Positions 57,363 through 64,000 of a DNA stretch of 64,000 nt are shown here, in pieces. Made by a program: the position numbers and the translations under genes. Under the pieces are notes generated by a model. The model searched no databases. It was given only the letters and a program-made list of their open reading frames with translations, and was not told the origin of the DNA. How positions within the stretch are numbered: the first letter of the stretch is position 1; each line of letters starts with the position of its first letter. Source of the stretch: Kitasatospora sp. MAA4 (GTDB taxonomy: Bacteria > Actinomycetota > Actinomycetes > Streptomycetales > Streptomycetaceae). The stretch covers positions 248,001 through 312,000 of the forward strand of contig NZ_JARZAI010000003.1 of NCBI RefSeq assembly GCF_029893355.1. Reading direction: 5' to 3'.

Positions 57363-58426
57363 CGGGACCTCCCGGCTTCCTGCATCTCCAGGACCTGGAC
57401 CTGCTCGCTGACCTCGCCGAGGTAGTCGGCGACCTCCAGGTAGGAGCGGGCCAGTCGTACCTCGACATACGGCAGGCCGTGCTGCACCAGGTACTTCTTG
57501 ACCAGCGGCTGCGCCCGGCGCAGGTTGCGGCGGGGCATCGAGGGGAACAGGTGGTGTTCGATCTGGTAGTTCAGGCCGCCGTAGAAGAAGTCGGTGACCC
57601 GGTTGGGCACCATGTTGCGCGAGGTGACGACCTGGCGGGTGAGCCAGTCCAGGCTCTCCTCCTCGCCGTCGCGCACCGGCAGGCCCTTGTGGTTGGGCGC
57701 GAAGAGCAGGCCCATGTAGAAGCCGAACAGCGCCTGGTGGACCACGACGAAGACGATTGCCTTGCCCACCGGCAGGACCAGCAGCACGGCGGCGAGGTAG
57801 CCGACCAGGTGCAGCACCACCACGGCGACGTCGGCGCGCGGGTAGCGCTTGAGCGCGCCGCGCCGGGCCGCGATGAACCCGGACAGGTGCAGCCGCACGC
57901 CCTCCAGCATGATCAGCAGATAGAACATCCAGGCCTGGTGGCGCACGATGAACCGGGCGGCCCGGCTGGTGCGCTTGACCCGGTCGCCGGCGTCGAAGAT
58001 GACCTGGCGGCGCAGGATGTCCGGGTCCAGCGAGAGGTGGTTGGGGAAGTTGTGGTGCTTGGTGTGGTGCCCGACCCACCAGCCGAAGCTGACCCCGATC
58101 AGCAGGTTGCCGTGCAGGAAGCCGAGCACCTCGCTGCCGCGCCGGGTCCGCACGATCTGCCGGTGGCCGGCGTCGTGGGCGACCAGCGCGGTCTGCCCGA
58201 AGGCGACGGCCAGCAGGACGGCGGTCGCCACCTGCCACCAGCTGTCGCCCAGCAGCGCGAAGCACACCCAACCGGCGCCCAGCAGAACGGCGTTGAAAGC
58301 GATCCGGGCGCCGTAGTAGAGCGGCTGCGGATCGGTCAGGCCGGCGCCGCGCATCAGCCGGGTGAGCTCCTCGAAGCTGGCGCCGCTGCCGGTCGGGCCG
58401 GCCGACGCCTGTGCGGGGGCGGTCAC
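57359..58426 (-). CDS. membrane fatty-acid desaturase
   Basis: A 355-residue integral-membrane diiron desaturase. The three histidine boxes are complete: H-D-A-G-H, H-x-x-H-H (H-T-K-H-H) and Q-I-E-H-H. Hydrophobic pairs of helices surround them (near 45-95 and 165-235). It resembles the DesA/linoleoyl-type front-end family. It would place a double bond (or, in related enzymes, a triple bond or hydroxyl) in the acyl chain made by the adjacent synthase. Four-base overlaps on both sides tie it to KS III and the second diiron gene. Confidence 0.92.
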   Translation of the reverse strand: MTAPAQASAGPTGSGASFEELTRLMRGAGLTDPQPLYYGARIAFNAVLLGAGWVCFALLGDSWWQVATAVLLAVAFGQTALVAHDAGHRQIVRTRRGSEVLGFLHGNLLIGVSFGWWVGHHTKHHNFPNHLSLDPDILRRQVIFDAGDRVKRTSRAARFIVRHQAWMFYLLIMLEGVRLHLSGFIAARRGALKRYPRADVAVVVLHLVGYLAAVLLVLPVGKAIVFVVVHQALFGFYMGLLFAPNHKGLPVRDGEEESLDWLTRQVVTSRNMVPNRVTDFFYGGLNYQIEHHLFPSMPRRNLRRAQPLVKKYLVQHGLPYVEVRLARSYLEVADYLGEVSEQVQVLEMQEAGRSR

Positions 58427-59379
58427 GTCGCCTCCTCAAGACCCATGTACCGCAGCCGGGCCCGCTGCATCCGCTCGGCCCACGCGTGGCCGGTGGCCAC
58501 CCGCTCCTCGGCGGTGGTGTCGACCAGGCGGCGGCCGGGCCAGGCCTCGTAGTCGCCGAGCAGGTGCCCGTGCTCCTCGATGCCCTGCTGGAAGAGGTCC
58601 TCGCGGCGGCGCACCAGCTCGGTGGACGGCAGCTTCTCCCACAGTGCGTAGCCCTGCTGGATCAGCTCCAGCGCCCGCGGCTTGTCCTCGGGGTGGGCCA
58701 GCAGGTGCGAGCGGACGATGGAGCTGCCCACGCTCAGGTGGCGGATCTCGTCGATGCCGGCGCCGCGTTCGATGTCGGCGGCGGCCGGGTCGAAGATCCG
58801 CCACTTGCGTTCGCTGAGTTCCGCCGCCGGGGCCAGGACGCCCTCGACCAGGATGGTCAGCACCAGGACGCCGCCGATGAAGTCGTGGTTGTCCCGCAGG
58901 ACGTGCAGCCCGAAGTCCTCCAGCGGCACCAGCACGCGGTCCCGGTCCTGGCCCGCCAGCCGTTCGACAGCCTCGGCCAAGTCGCCTTGCTTGACGCCGA
59001 GTTGCAGCAGGTGGCTGCGGAAGACCATGGCGTGCCGGGCCTCGTCGAGCAGCTGGGTGGAGTAGAACTCCAGGGTGTCGGTGTCCGGCGCGAGGGCGAC
59101 CATGTGCGCGATGGCGCGGGTGGCCTTCTCCTCGGCGATCGAGCGGAACGCCAACTCCTGGGTGAGCGCCTGGTTGAGCGGACCGGGCGCGCGGACCGCG
59201 TCCAGCGGGCGGGCGTCCTGCGGGTGGCCGAGGATCTGGCCGCGCAGGGTGCCCTGCGGCACGGCGGCGAGCCAGTACTGCAGGTTGCAGGTGGCCGGGC
59301 TGAGCTCCAGGGTCATCGCGCCGTCGACGAGGGACGGCGCGCGCTCCCAGTCGGCCTCGGCCGGAATGCTGTCGGGCAT
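58423..59379 (-). CDS. second ferritin-like diiron oxygenase candidate
   Basis: A 318-residue helical-bundle protein. The first helix pair has the A-E-E-K-A-T glutamate (83 or 84) and E113-x-x-H116 in D-E-A-R-H. The second pair has L-V-E-G and I-D-E-I-R-H, so the carboxylate/histidine diiron set is complete. It is only distantly like the 53648 protein, meaning two different diiron enzymes serve this pathway. ATG 59379 is preferred; GTG 59385 would overlap the flavin-reductase stop. A VlmB-like role in azoxy chemistry is possible but not shown. Confidence 0.83.
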   Translation of the reverse strand: MPDSIPAEADWERAPSLVDGAMTLELSPATCNLQYWLAAVPQGTLRGQILGHPQDARPLDAVRAPGPLNQALTQELAFRSIAEEKATRAIAHMVALAPDTDTLEFYSTQLLDEARHAMVFRSHLLQLGVKQGDLAEAVERLAGQDRDRVLVPLEDFGLHVLRDNHDFIGGVLVLTILVEGVLAPAAELSERKWRIFDPAAADIERGAGIDEIRHLSVGSSIVRSHLLAHPEDKPRALELIQQGYALWEKLPSTELVRRREDLFQQGIEEHGHLLGDYEAWPGRRLVDTTAEERVATGHAWAERMQRARLRYMGLEEAT

Positions 59380-59381
59380 GG

Positions 59382-59933
59382 TCACTGGTTCCTCTCCTGG
59401 GGTGAAGGCATGGGGAGTTGGGCGTGCAGCAGCCCGTCGAAGTTGGCCAGCGGCGAGCCGGTGCCGCGGGCCGCGCCGACCACCCGGGCCAGCAGCAGCT
59501 GGTGGTCGCCGACCGGGACCACGTGGTCCACCCGGCACTCCAGCCAGGCAGCCGCGCCGGCCAGCATCGGGACGCCCTGCGCGCTGACGCCCGCCCAGGC
59601 GGCGGACGGCAGTTGGCCCAGCCCGTAGCCCCGGTCGGGGCGGGCGAAGTGCCGGGCCAGCGGCTCCTGTTGGGCGGTCAGGCTGTTGGCGACGAACGCC
59701 GGGGTGTCCAGCAGCACGTCCAGCGCGCGGCTGCCGCGGCGCAGGGCGACCGAGATCATCGGCGGGGACACCGAGGCCAGCGCGAGCGTGCTGACCGTGA
59801 TGCCCTGGACCACCTCGCCGTCGCCGCTGGTCAGCACGGCCACCGAGGTCAGGAATCGGCGGATGGTCAACCGCGGTGAGGCACCGGCGACTTGGCCGAC
59901 CAGGCGGAGCTGCGGCGGACTGGTGGCGTTCAC
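59382..59933 (-). CDS. flavin reductase (HpaC/VlmR-like)
   Basis: A 183-residue NAD(P)H:flavin oxidoreductase with the split-barrel FMN fold. F-L-T-S-V-A-V-L-T-S, V-S-P-P-M-I-S-V-A-L, F-V-A-N-S-L-T-A-Q-Q and the C-terminal D-G-L-L-H are the family marks. It starts with GTG 59933, overlapping the membrane-protein stop by four bases. It would supply reduced flavin to a monooxygenase or electrons to the diiron enzymes. No flavin-dependent N-hydroxylase is in the window; it may lie beyond 64000. Confidence 0.88.
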   Translation of the reverse strand: MNATSPPQLRLVGQVAGASPRLTIRRFLTSVAVLTSGDGEVVQGITVSTLALASVSPPMISVALRRGSRALDVLLDTPAFVANSLTAQQEPLARHFARPDRGYGLGQLPSAAWAGVSAQGVPMLAGAAAWLECRVDHVVPVGDHQLLLARVVGAARGTGSPLANFDGLLHAQLPMPSPQERNQ

Positions 59934-60421
59934 GAGCTGCTCGTCGTCGAGAGCGGCCCGACGGGATGCCCCTGGTGGCTGGCCGCGGCGAACTCGCTGG
60001 AGAAGCGCCGGTAGGCGGGGTCCGCCTGCGGCTCGAAGTGCAGCCCGAAGGGCTTGATGAAGTTGCCGAACAGCGCCCGGTCGCCGAAGAGGTGGATCAC
60101 CAGCACGAGCAGGGTCCACTGCGCGCCCCACAGCCAGGTCCAGGCCAGCGCCACCAGCCCCTGGGTGACCATGCTGTGCATCAGGTTGTAGAGCACGTAG
60201 TAGGCCTTGGAGAGCTGCTTGGTCTTGCTGCGGTGGTAGGCGATCGCGCCGGGGATGTAGCCGATGAGGTCGATGTAGAGGAAGAGGCCGATCGCCGCGG
60301 GCCACTGGATCTGGCCGAGGTGGCGGAAGAACAGGCCGACGGCGACCAGGAGTCCGAGGCCGTACTCGGCGCGGACCAGCCAGTAGGTGTTGCGGGTCAT
60401 GAACAGGTTCTTGGCATCCAT
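59930..60421 (-). CDS. small integral-membrane protein of the cluster
   Basis: A 163-residue protein with about four membrane helices (about 17-33, 38-58, 78-98 and 100-120) and charged ends. It has H-R-S-K-T-K-Q-L-S-K-A-Y-Y and D-R-A-L-F-G-N-F motifs I cannot assign to a known enzyme. Overlaps of one and four bases with its neighbours make it a certain operon member. It may be a membrane oxygenase-type accessory or an anchor; valanimycin-type clusters also include an uncharacterised membrane protein (VlmO). Confidence 0.8.
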   Translation of the reverse strand: MDAKNLFMTRNTYWLVRAEYGLGLLVAVGLFFRHLGQIQWPAAIGLFLYIDLIGYIPGAIAYHRSKTKQLSKAYYVLYNLMHSMVTQGLVALAWTWLWGAQWTLLVLVIHLFGDRALFGNFIKPFGLHFEPQADPAYRRFSSEFAAASHQGHPVGPLSTTSSS

Positions 60422-60930
60422 CAGGCCACCGCGCTCACTGCGACCGGCGCGGGAGCCAGGGCCAGGGCCCGGGTCAGCGCTTCGTCGCCGAGGACCACGG
60501 CCTCGCCGAACAGGCCCGTCACGACCCGGGCGATGGTCTCCTTGAAGACGCGCTCGGCGACCGGGTCCAGGATGCCGGCGAGGCTCGGGATGCCGAAGTC
60601 GAAGTCGGCGTCGAAGTCGACCCGGCTGGCCGTCGGCCCGTCGGCCTCCACGCGCCAGGTGCCGCTGAACGTCTCGAAGTCGCCGTCCAGTTGGGCGAAG
60701 GCGATGACGCCGGTGTCGGGGGAGAAGAGGTCCCGCTCGGTCCAGCGCAGGATGCCGTTGCGGAAGTAGACCTCCCAGTCGCTGGTCTCCTCGCTCTCGC
60801 CGGTCTCGCGGACGGTCACCGCGCGGACGACGGGGACCAGTTCGGGGTAGCGGGCGAAGTCCTTGACACGGCGGAAGGCCGAAGCCGCGTCGGTGCCGGG
60901 CAGGCCGAGGGACACATGGACGTTACGCAT
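60421..60930 (-). CDS. SRPBCC (START-fold) aromatase/cyclase-like protein
   Basis: A 169-residue ligand-binding protein with the helix-grip fold. It has V-K-D-F-A-R-Y-P-E-L at the start, then D-W-E-V-Y-F-R and F-S-G-T-W-R-V strands, and a long C-terminal helix. The family includes polyketide cyclases, lipid binders and hydratases. ATG 60930 overlaps the aminotransferase gene by eight bases. It may hold the long-chain intermediate for the oxidation steps. Confidence 0.85.
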   Translation of the reverse strand: MRNVHVSLGLPGTDAASAFRRVKDFARYPELVPVVRAVTVRETGESEETSDWEVYFRNGILRWTERDLFSPDTGVIAFAQLDGDFETFSGTWRVEADGPTASRVDFDADFDFGIPSLAGILDPVAERVFKETIARVVTGLFGEAVVLGDEALTRALALAPAPVAVSAVA

Positions 60931-62224
60931 CGGCGGAGCCTCCTTGGGTGGTCGGGTTGTAGCGGGCCGCCTGGGCGCGGCAGGAGCGGTCGAAGGCCTC
61001 GTACAGGTAGTCGACCTCCGCGCGGTCGAGGATCGCGGGCGGGGTGAACCGCAGCACCAGGTGCGAGTTGAGCGAGTGGTTGGCGACGACCCCGTGGGTG
61101 ATCAGCTCGATCAGCAGGTCGCCGGCCGGTCCGGCGTCGGCGAACTCGATGCCCAGCAGCAGGCCGCGGCCGCGCACCTCGCGCACCACGGACCCGTAGT
61201 GGTGGCGGGCGATCCGGCCGAGCTCGGTGAGCAGTTCGGCGCCCAGTGCCTGCGAGCGCGCCACCAGGTCGTCCTCCTGGATGGCGGCCAGGGCGCCGCG
61301 GGCGGCGGCCATCGCGAGCGGGGCACCGGAGAAGGTGGAGGTGTGCAGGAAGGGGTCCTTGTCGAAGGCCGCGAAGGCGCTCGCGGTGGCCACCACGGCG
61401 GAGACCGGCACCACCCCGCCGCTGAGCCCCTTGCCCACCAACAGGGCGTCGGGGCGGACCTGTTCGGCGTCCGCGCCCCACCAGCTGCCCAGCCGGCCCA
61501 GGCCCGTCTGGACCTCGTCGAGGACGAAGAAGGCGTCGTGGGTGCGGCACAGCTGCTCGACGGCGCGCAGGTAGCCGGCCGGCGGGATCACCACGCCCGC
61601 CTCGCCCTGGACGGGTTCCACGACCACGCACGCGCGGCCGGGCACCGCCTTGAGCTGGGCCTCCAGGGCGTCGGCGTCCCCGTACGGCACGTGCGCGACC
61701 TGGGGCAGCAGCGGCCGGAACGGGTCCTGGAAGACGTCCTTGCCGGTCAGGCTCAACGCGCCCATGGTCTTGCCGTGGTAGCCGCCGTGGGTGGCGATCA
61801 GCTGGTCCTTGCCCAGCGTGCGGGCGAGCTTGATGGCGGTCTCCACCGCCTCGGCGCCCGAGCCGGCGAAGTGCACCCGCTCCAGGCCGGGCGGGGCGAC
61901 CCTCACCAGGTCGTCGGCGGCCAGTGCCATCTGCGGTTCCAGGAAGATCCGGCTGGCCACCGGGTGGCGGTGCAGCTGGTCGGTGACGTACCGCAGGACG
62001 GTGGGGTGGCGCGCGCCCATCAGGAAGACGCCGTAGCCGCCGCAGTTGAGGAAGCGCCGGCCGTCCGAGGTGGTCAGCCAGGCGCCCTCGGAACCGGTCT
62101 CGATGTGGCCGCCGAACAGTTCGCCGAGGGTGGCCCGGCCCTTGCTCAGCCGCTTGCGGTAGAGCCGGCCCAGCTCGTCCCGGTCCATTGCGGGGAGGAG
62201 GGAGGTGGGGGCGGAGAGTGTCAT
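60923..62224 (-). CDS. class III PLP-dependent aminotransferase
   Basis: A 433-residue fold type I enzyme of the omega-transaminase/ornithine-aminotransferase class. It has the G-S-G-A-E-A-V-E-T-A-I-K-L-A-R cofactor loop, H-G-G-Y-H-G-K-T, D-E-V-Q-T-G-L-G-R and the Schiff-base lysine in L-V-G-K-G-L-S-G-G. It would convert an aldehyde (or ketone) end of the chain to an amine. ATG 62224 follows GAGGAAG. Its link to KS, ACP and desaturase genes points to a long-chain amine as pathway intermediate. Confidence 0.92.
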   Translation of the reverse strand: MTLSAPTSLLPAMDRDELGRLYRKRLSKGRATLGELFGGHIETGSEGAWLTTSDGRRFLNCGGYGVFLMGARHPTVLRYVTDQLHRHPVASRIFLEPQMALAADDLVRVAPPGLERVHFAGSGAEAVETAIKLARTLGKDQLIATHGGYHGKTMGALSLTGKDVFQDPFRPLLPQVAHVPYGDADALEAQLKAVPGRACVVVEPVQGEAGVVIPPAGYLRAVEQLCRTHDAFFVLDEVQTGLGRLGSWWGADAEQVRPDALLVGKGLSGGVVPVSAVVATASAFAAFDKDPFLHTSTFSGAPLAMAAARGALAAIQEDDLVARSQALGAELLTELGRIARHHYGSVVREVRGRGLLLGIEFADAGPAGDLLIELITHGVVANHSLNSHLVLRFTPPAILDRAEVDYLYEAFDRSCRAQAARYNPTTQGGSADA

Positions 62225-62232
62225 GGTCTTCC

Positions 62233-63369
62233 TCAGGTCAGTCGCAGGGGACGGCCCGCCACGTGGTCCAGATACGGCTCGGCGAAGCTGGAGCGGGACG
62301 GCGGGTGGAAGGAGAGGCCGTGGCAGGCGGCTGCCAGGTAGGCGACGTCCGGCGAGGAGATGAAGGCCATTCCGCCGAGCAGTTCGACGGCCTGGTTGAC
62401 CGCCGAGCCCAGCGCGTCCTGGGCGCCGTAGCGGGCCACCAGGGACTTGGCGAGGGAGTCGTTGCCGGTCTCGCCGTCCATGATCATCCGCGCGCAGCCC
62501 TCCAGCAGCAGGTTGGCGCTCTCCAGTCCGGCGACCAGCCGGGCCCGCTCGGAGACCGTCCCGCGGCCGCGCTCGCAGACGCGTTCCACCAGCGCGCTGG
62601 CCATGCCGAGGTAGCAGGCGGAGATCAGCAGCTCGAACCAGATGAAGCCGACGGTCTGGAGCTCGTCCAGCTGCCCGGCGTCCCCCAGCTCGGTGCGCAT
62701 CACCTGCTGCTCGTTGACCAGGACGTCGGTGAGCCGCAGCTCCTCGCTCTCCGCGCCGGCCAGCGCCCAGCTCGACCAGAACGGGTGCACCGTCAGCCCC
62801 TCGGTCTGCCGCGGCACCAGCAGGACGGCCATGTCGGAGCCCCCGTCGGCGTTCGGCAGGGCGACGCTGGCGGTGAGCAGGTCCATCGAACGCGACAGGC
62901 TGCAGGGCTTCTTGGCGCCGTTGATCAGGAAGCCGCCCTCGGCGGCCCGGGCCGTCATGGTCGGGCTGAGGATGCCCTGGCCGGGGTTGCCCTCGGCGAA
63001 GCCGGAGGCGACCAGCAGGTTCTGCTCGGCGATCCCCTCCAGCAGGGCCCACTCCACGCCGCTGCTCTGCAGGCTCTGGGCGAGGGTGAACAGGGTGGCC
63101 ACGGAGAAGTGGTGCATGGTGGTGCCGACCGCCAGCGACGGCGCCCGGGCGGCCAGCGCGCGGGTGACGGCCAGCGCCTGGAGGGGATCGGCGCCGCGGC
63201 CCTGGTAGGCCTGGGGGATCACCAGGGAGGCGCCGCCGTGGGAGCGGAAGAGGTCGATCGCCGGGCCGCCGGGTTGCTCCAGCTCGGTCAGCGGGATGCC
63301 GGAGAGCTTGTCCAGCAGGCCGGGGAGGAAGGTCTCGCAGGTCTCGCGTGCGGTGTCCAGTGCGCGCAT
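62233..63369 (-). CDS. acyl-CoA dehydrogenase-family flavoenzyme
   Basis: A 378-residue ACAD-fold FAD enzyme. The N-terminal helical domain has R-S-H-G-G-A-S-L-V-I-P, the middle region L-V-A-S-G-F-A-E-G-N-P-G-Q-G, and the C-terminal helices carry G-E-T-G-N-D and A-V-E-L-L-G-G. The usual catalytic glutamate is not obvious to me, so it may be a carrier-bound-substrate dehydrogenase or an N-/C-oxidising ACAD. ATG 63369 follows GAGGA. Possible roles are desaturation of the chain next to the head group, or amine oxidation. Confidence 0.87.
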   Translation of the reverse strand: MRALDTARETCETFLPGLLDKLSGIPLTELEQPGGPAIDLFRSHGGASLVIPQAYQGRGADPLQALAVTRALAARAPSLAVGTTMHHFSVATLFTLAQSLQSSGVEWALLEGIAEQNLLVASGFAEGNPGQGILSPTMTARAAEGGFLINGAKKPCSLSRSMDLLTASVALPNADGGSDMAVLLVPRQTEGLTVHPFWSSWALAGAESEELRLTDVLVNEQQVMRTELGDAGQLDELQTVGFIWFELLISACYLGMASALVERVCERGRGTVSERARLVAGLESANLLLEGCARMIMDGETGNDSLAKSLVARYGAQDALGSAVNQAVELLGGMAFISSPDVAYLAAACHGLSFHPPSRSSFAEPYLDHVAGRPLRLT

Positions 63370-63400
63370 CGCATCCTCACAGTCGAAGGGGTTGTCGGGT

Positions 63401-64000
63401 TCAGGCGCCGGGGTGGTGCAGGGCCTGCCAGGCGCCGAAGACCGCCTCACGGGAGTGCGAGCCGGTGGAGATGCTGACGCCCTGCAGGTGCGAGGTGCGC
63501 AGGATCGGGTAGTTGGCCTCGCCGAAGACGCCGCCGGTCAGCCCGGTGCCGCCGTGGGTCGGCAGGTAGGGCAGGAAGGCGATGTGCGAGTCGTTGACCT
63601 TCAGCAGGCCGCCGGTCCTGACCTCGGCCACGAAACGGTCCACGACGGCCGGGTCCTGGGCCCACAGCGAGTTGCGCAGCCCGTAGGCGTTGGAGTTGAC
63701 GAAGCCGAGGAACTGCGCGACGAGCTCCTCGTCGGGCGCCGGGTCGGCGACCACCACCGGCAGCAGCGGGAAGAAGGTCTCGTTGCGGACCGCGTCGATC
63801 TCCCGTGCGCCCGCCAGGCCGTGGACCAGGACGACGGTCGGTTCGAGGAAGATGCCGGCCGCGTCCCGGGTCTCGTCGATCTGCATGGCGTGCCCGCCGC
63901 AGGCCAGCGTGGCACCCTTGGCGAGCGCGTCCTCCAGGTAGGCGAAGAACTTCTCGTTGCGCAGCACGGGCGTCAGCAGGACGTCCGGCTCGGCGGGGTG
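63401..64000 (-). CDS. aldehyde dehydrogenase family protein, C-terminal part (runs off the window)
   Basis: Only the last 199 codons are present. The motifs are those at the C-terminal end of ALDH: E-P-T-V-V-L near the start, then N-E-T-F-F-P-L-L-P-V-V, N-S-N-A-Y-G-L-R-N-S-L-W and T-H-G-G-T-G-L-T-G-G. The catalytic Cys and Glu lie beyond 64000. It is the most upstream visible gene of the leftward operon. It could act in reverse as an acyl-thioester reductase giving the aldehyde used by the aminotransferase, or oxidise an aldehyde; the missing half is needed to judge. Confidence 0.85.
   Translation of the reverse strand, partial: HPAEPDVLLTPVLRNEKFFAYLEDALAKGATLACGGHAMQIDETRDAAGIFLEPTVVLVHGLAGAREIDAVRNETFFPLLPVVVADPAPDEELVAQFLGFVNSNAYGLRNSLWAQDPAVVDRFVAEVRTGGLLKVNDSHIAFLPYLPTHGGTGLTGGVFGEANYPILRTSHLQGVSISTGSHSREAVFGAWQALHHPGA

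Overview
The window is very high in G+C (about 70 % or more), gene-dense and rich in GTG starts, and its core gene order is that of Streptomyces/Kitasatospora-type actinomycetes. The fabH-fabD-fasR order, aceE followed by a DUF3052 gene and a peroxiredoxin, and the neighbouring ter genes all match the chromosomal arrangement I know from Streptomyces coelicolor. I read it as one chromosomal segment: a conserved core on the left, an accessory island in the middle and a lipid-type biosynthetic gene cluster on the right. All functions are read from motifs; no database search was possible.

Core, about 1-30,960. It starts with fatty-acid initiation (fabH, fabD) and the PucR-type regulator fasR. Then come a pirin, a serine hydrolase, a MerR/aldo-keto reductase pair with a textbook 19-bp-spacer promoter, a secreted DUF1023 hydrolase, and a divergent TetR/MFS exporter pair with palindromic operators. 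Next are the homodimeric pyruvate dehydrogenase aceE, a DUF3052 protein and a peroxiredoxin. From 15,792 to 29,132 lies a tellurite-type (Ter) stress module: three TerD proteins, one TerA-like protein, a TerC/DUF475 membrane protein, a Ser/Thr kinase with a beta-propeller sensor, a DUF2637 membrane protein, and a CitE-like lyase / double phosphoribosyltransferase / HAD phosphatase operon. The core ends with an FmdB zinc ribbon, a coiled-coil membrane protein and tRNA-Val(UAC).

Accessory region, about 31,036-52,590. After the tRNA come an XRE-TPR regulator and a translationally coupled operon ending in a class I terpene synthase, with two strong inverted repeats in between. A SnoaL-like protein follows, then a carbamoyltransferase plus an Fe(II)/2-oxoglutarate oxygenase. 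At 38,950-39,199 there is a decayed partial copy of the diacylglycerol-kinase-like gene whose intact copy is at 52,686. These two direct repeats bracket a 13.4-kb island. The island holds a P-loop GTPase fragment, two ESX/WXG-like proteins, an IS4 transposase remnant, an RDD gene flanked by 122-bp inverted repeats, an amidohydrolase, and a four-gene leftward array (aldolase, EamA transporter, SDR, and a 1033-residue TIR-NACHT-FGE protein that looks like a bacterial NLR-type immune receptor).

Biosynthetic cluster, 52,686 to beyond 64,000. A lipid-kinase-fold enzyme and a diiron protein (+ strand) face a tightly overlapping leftward operon. That operon encodes an aldehyde dehydrogenase (cut by the window end), acyl-CoA dehydrogenase, class III aminotransferase, SRPBCC protein, small membrane protein, flavin reductase, a second diiron enzyme, a membrane desaturase, KS III, ACP and KS II. 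This is a dedicated dissociated fatty-acid synthase joined to amine formation and N- or C-oxidation. I propose that it makes an oxidised long-chain amine, possibly an azoxy compound of the valanimycin/elaiomycin type; this is an inference.
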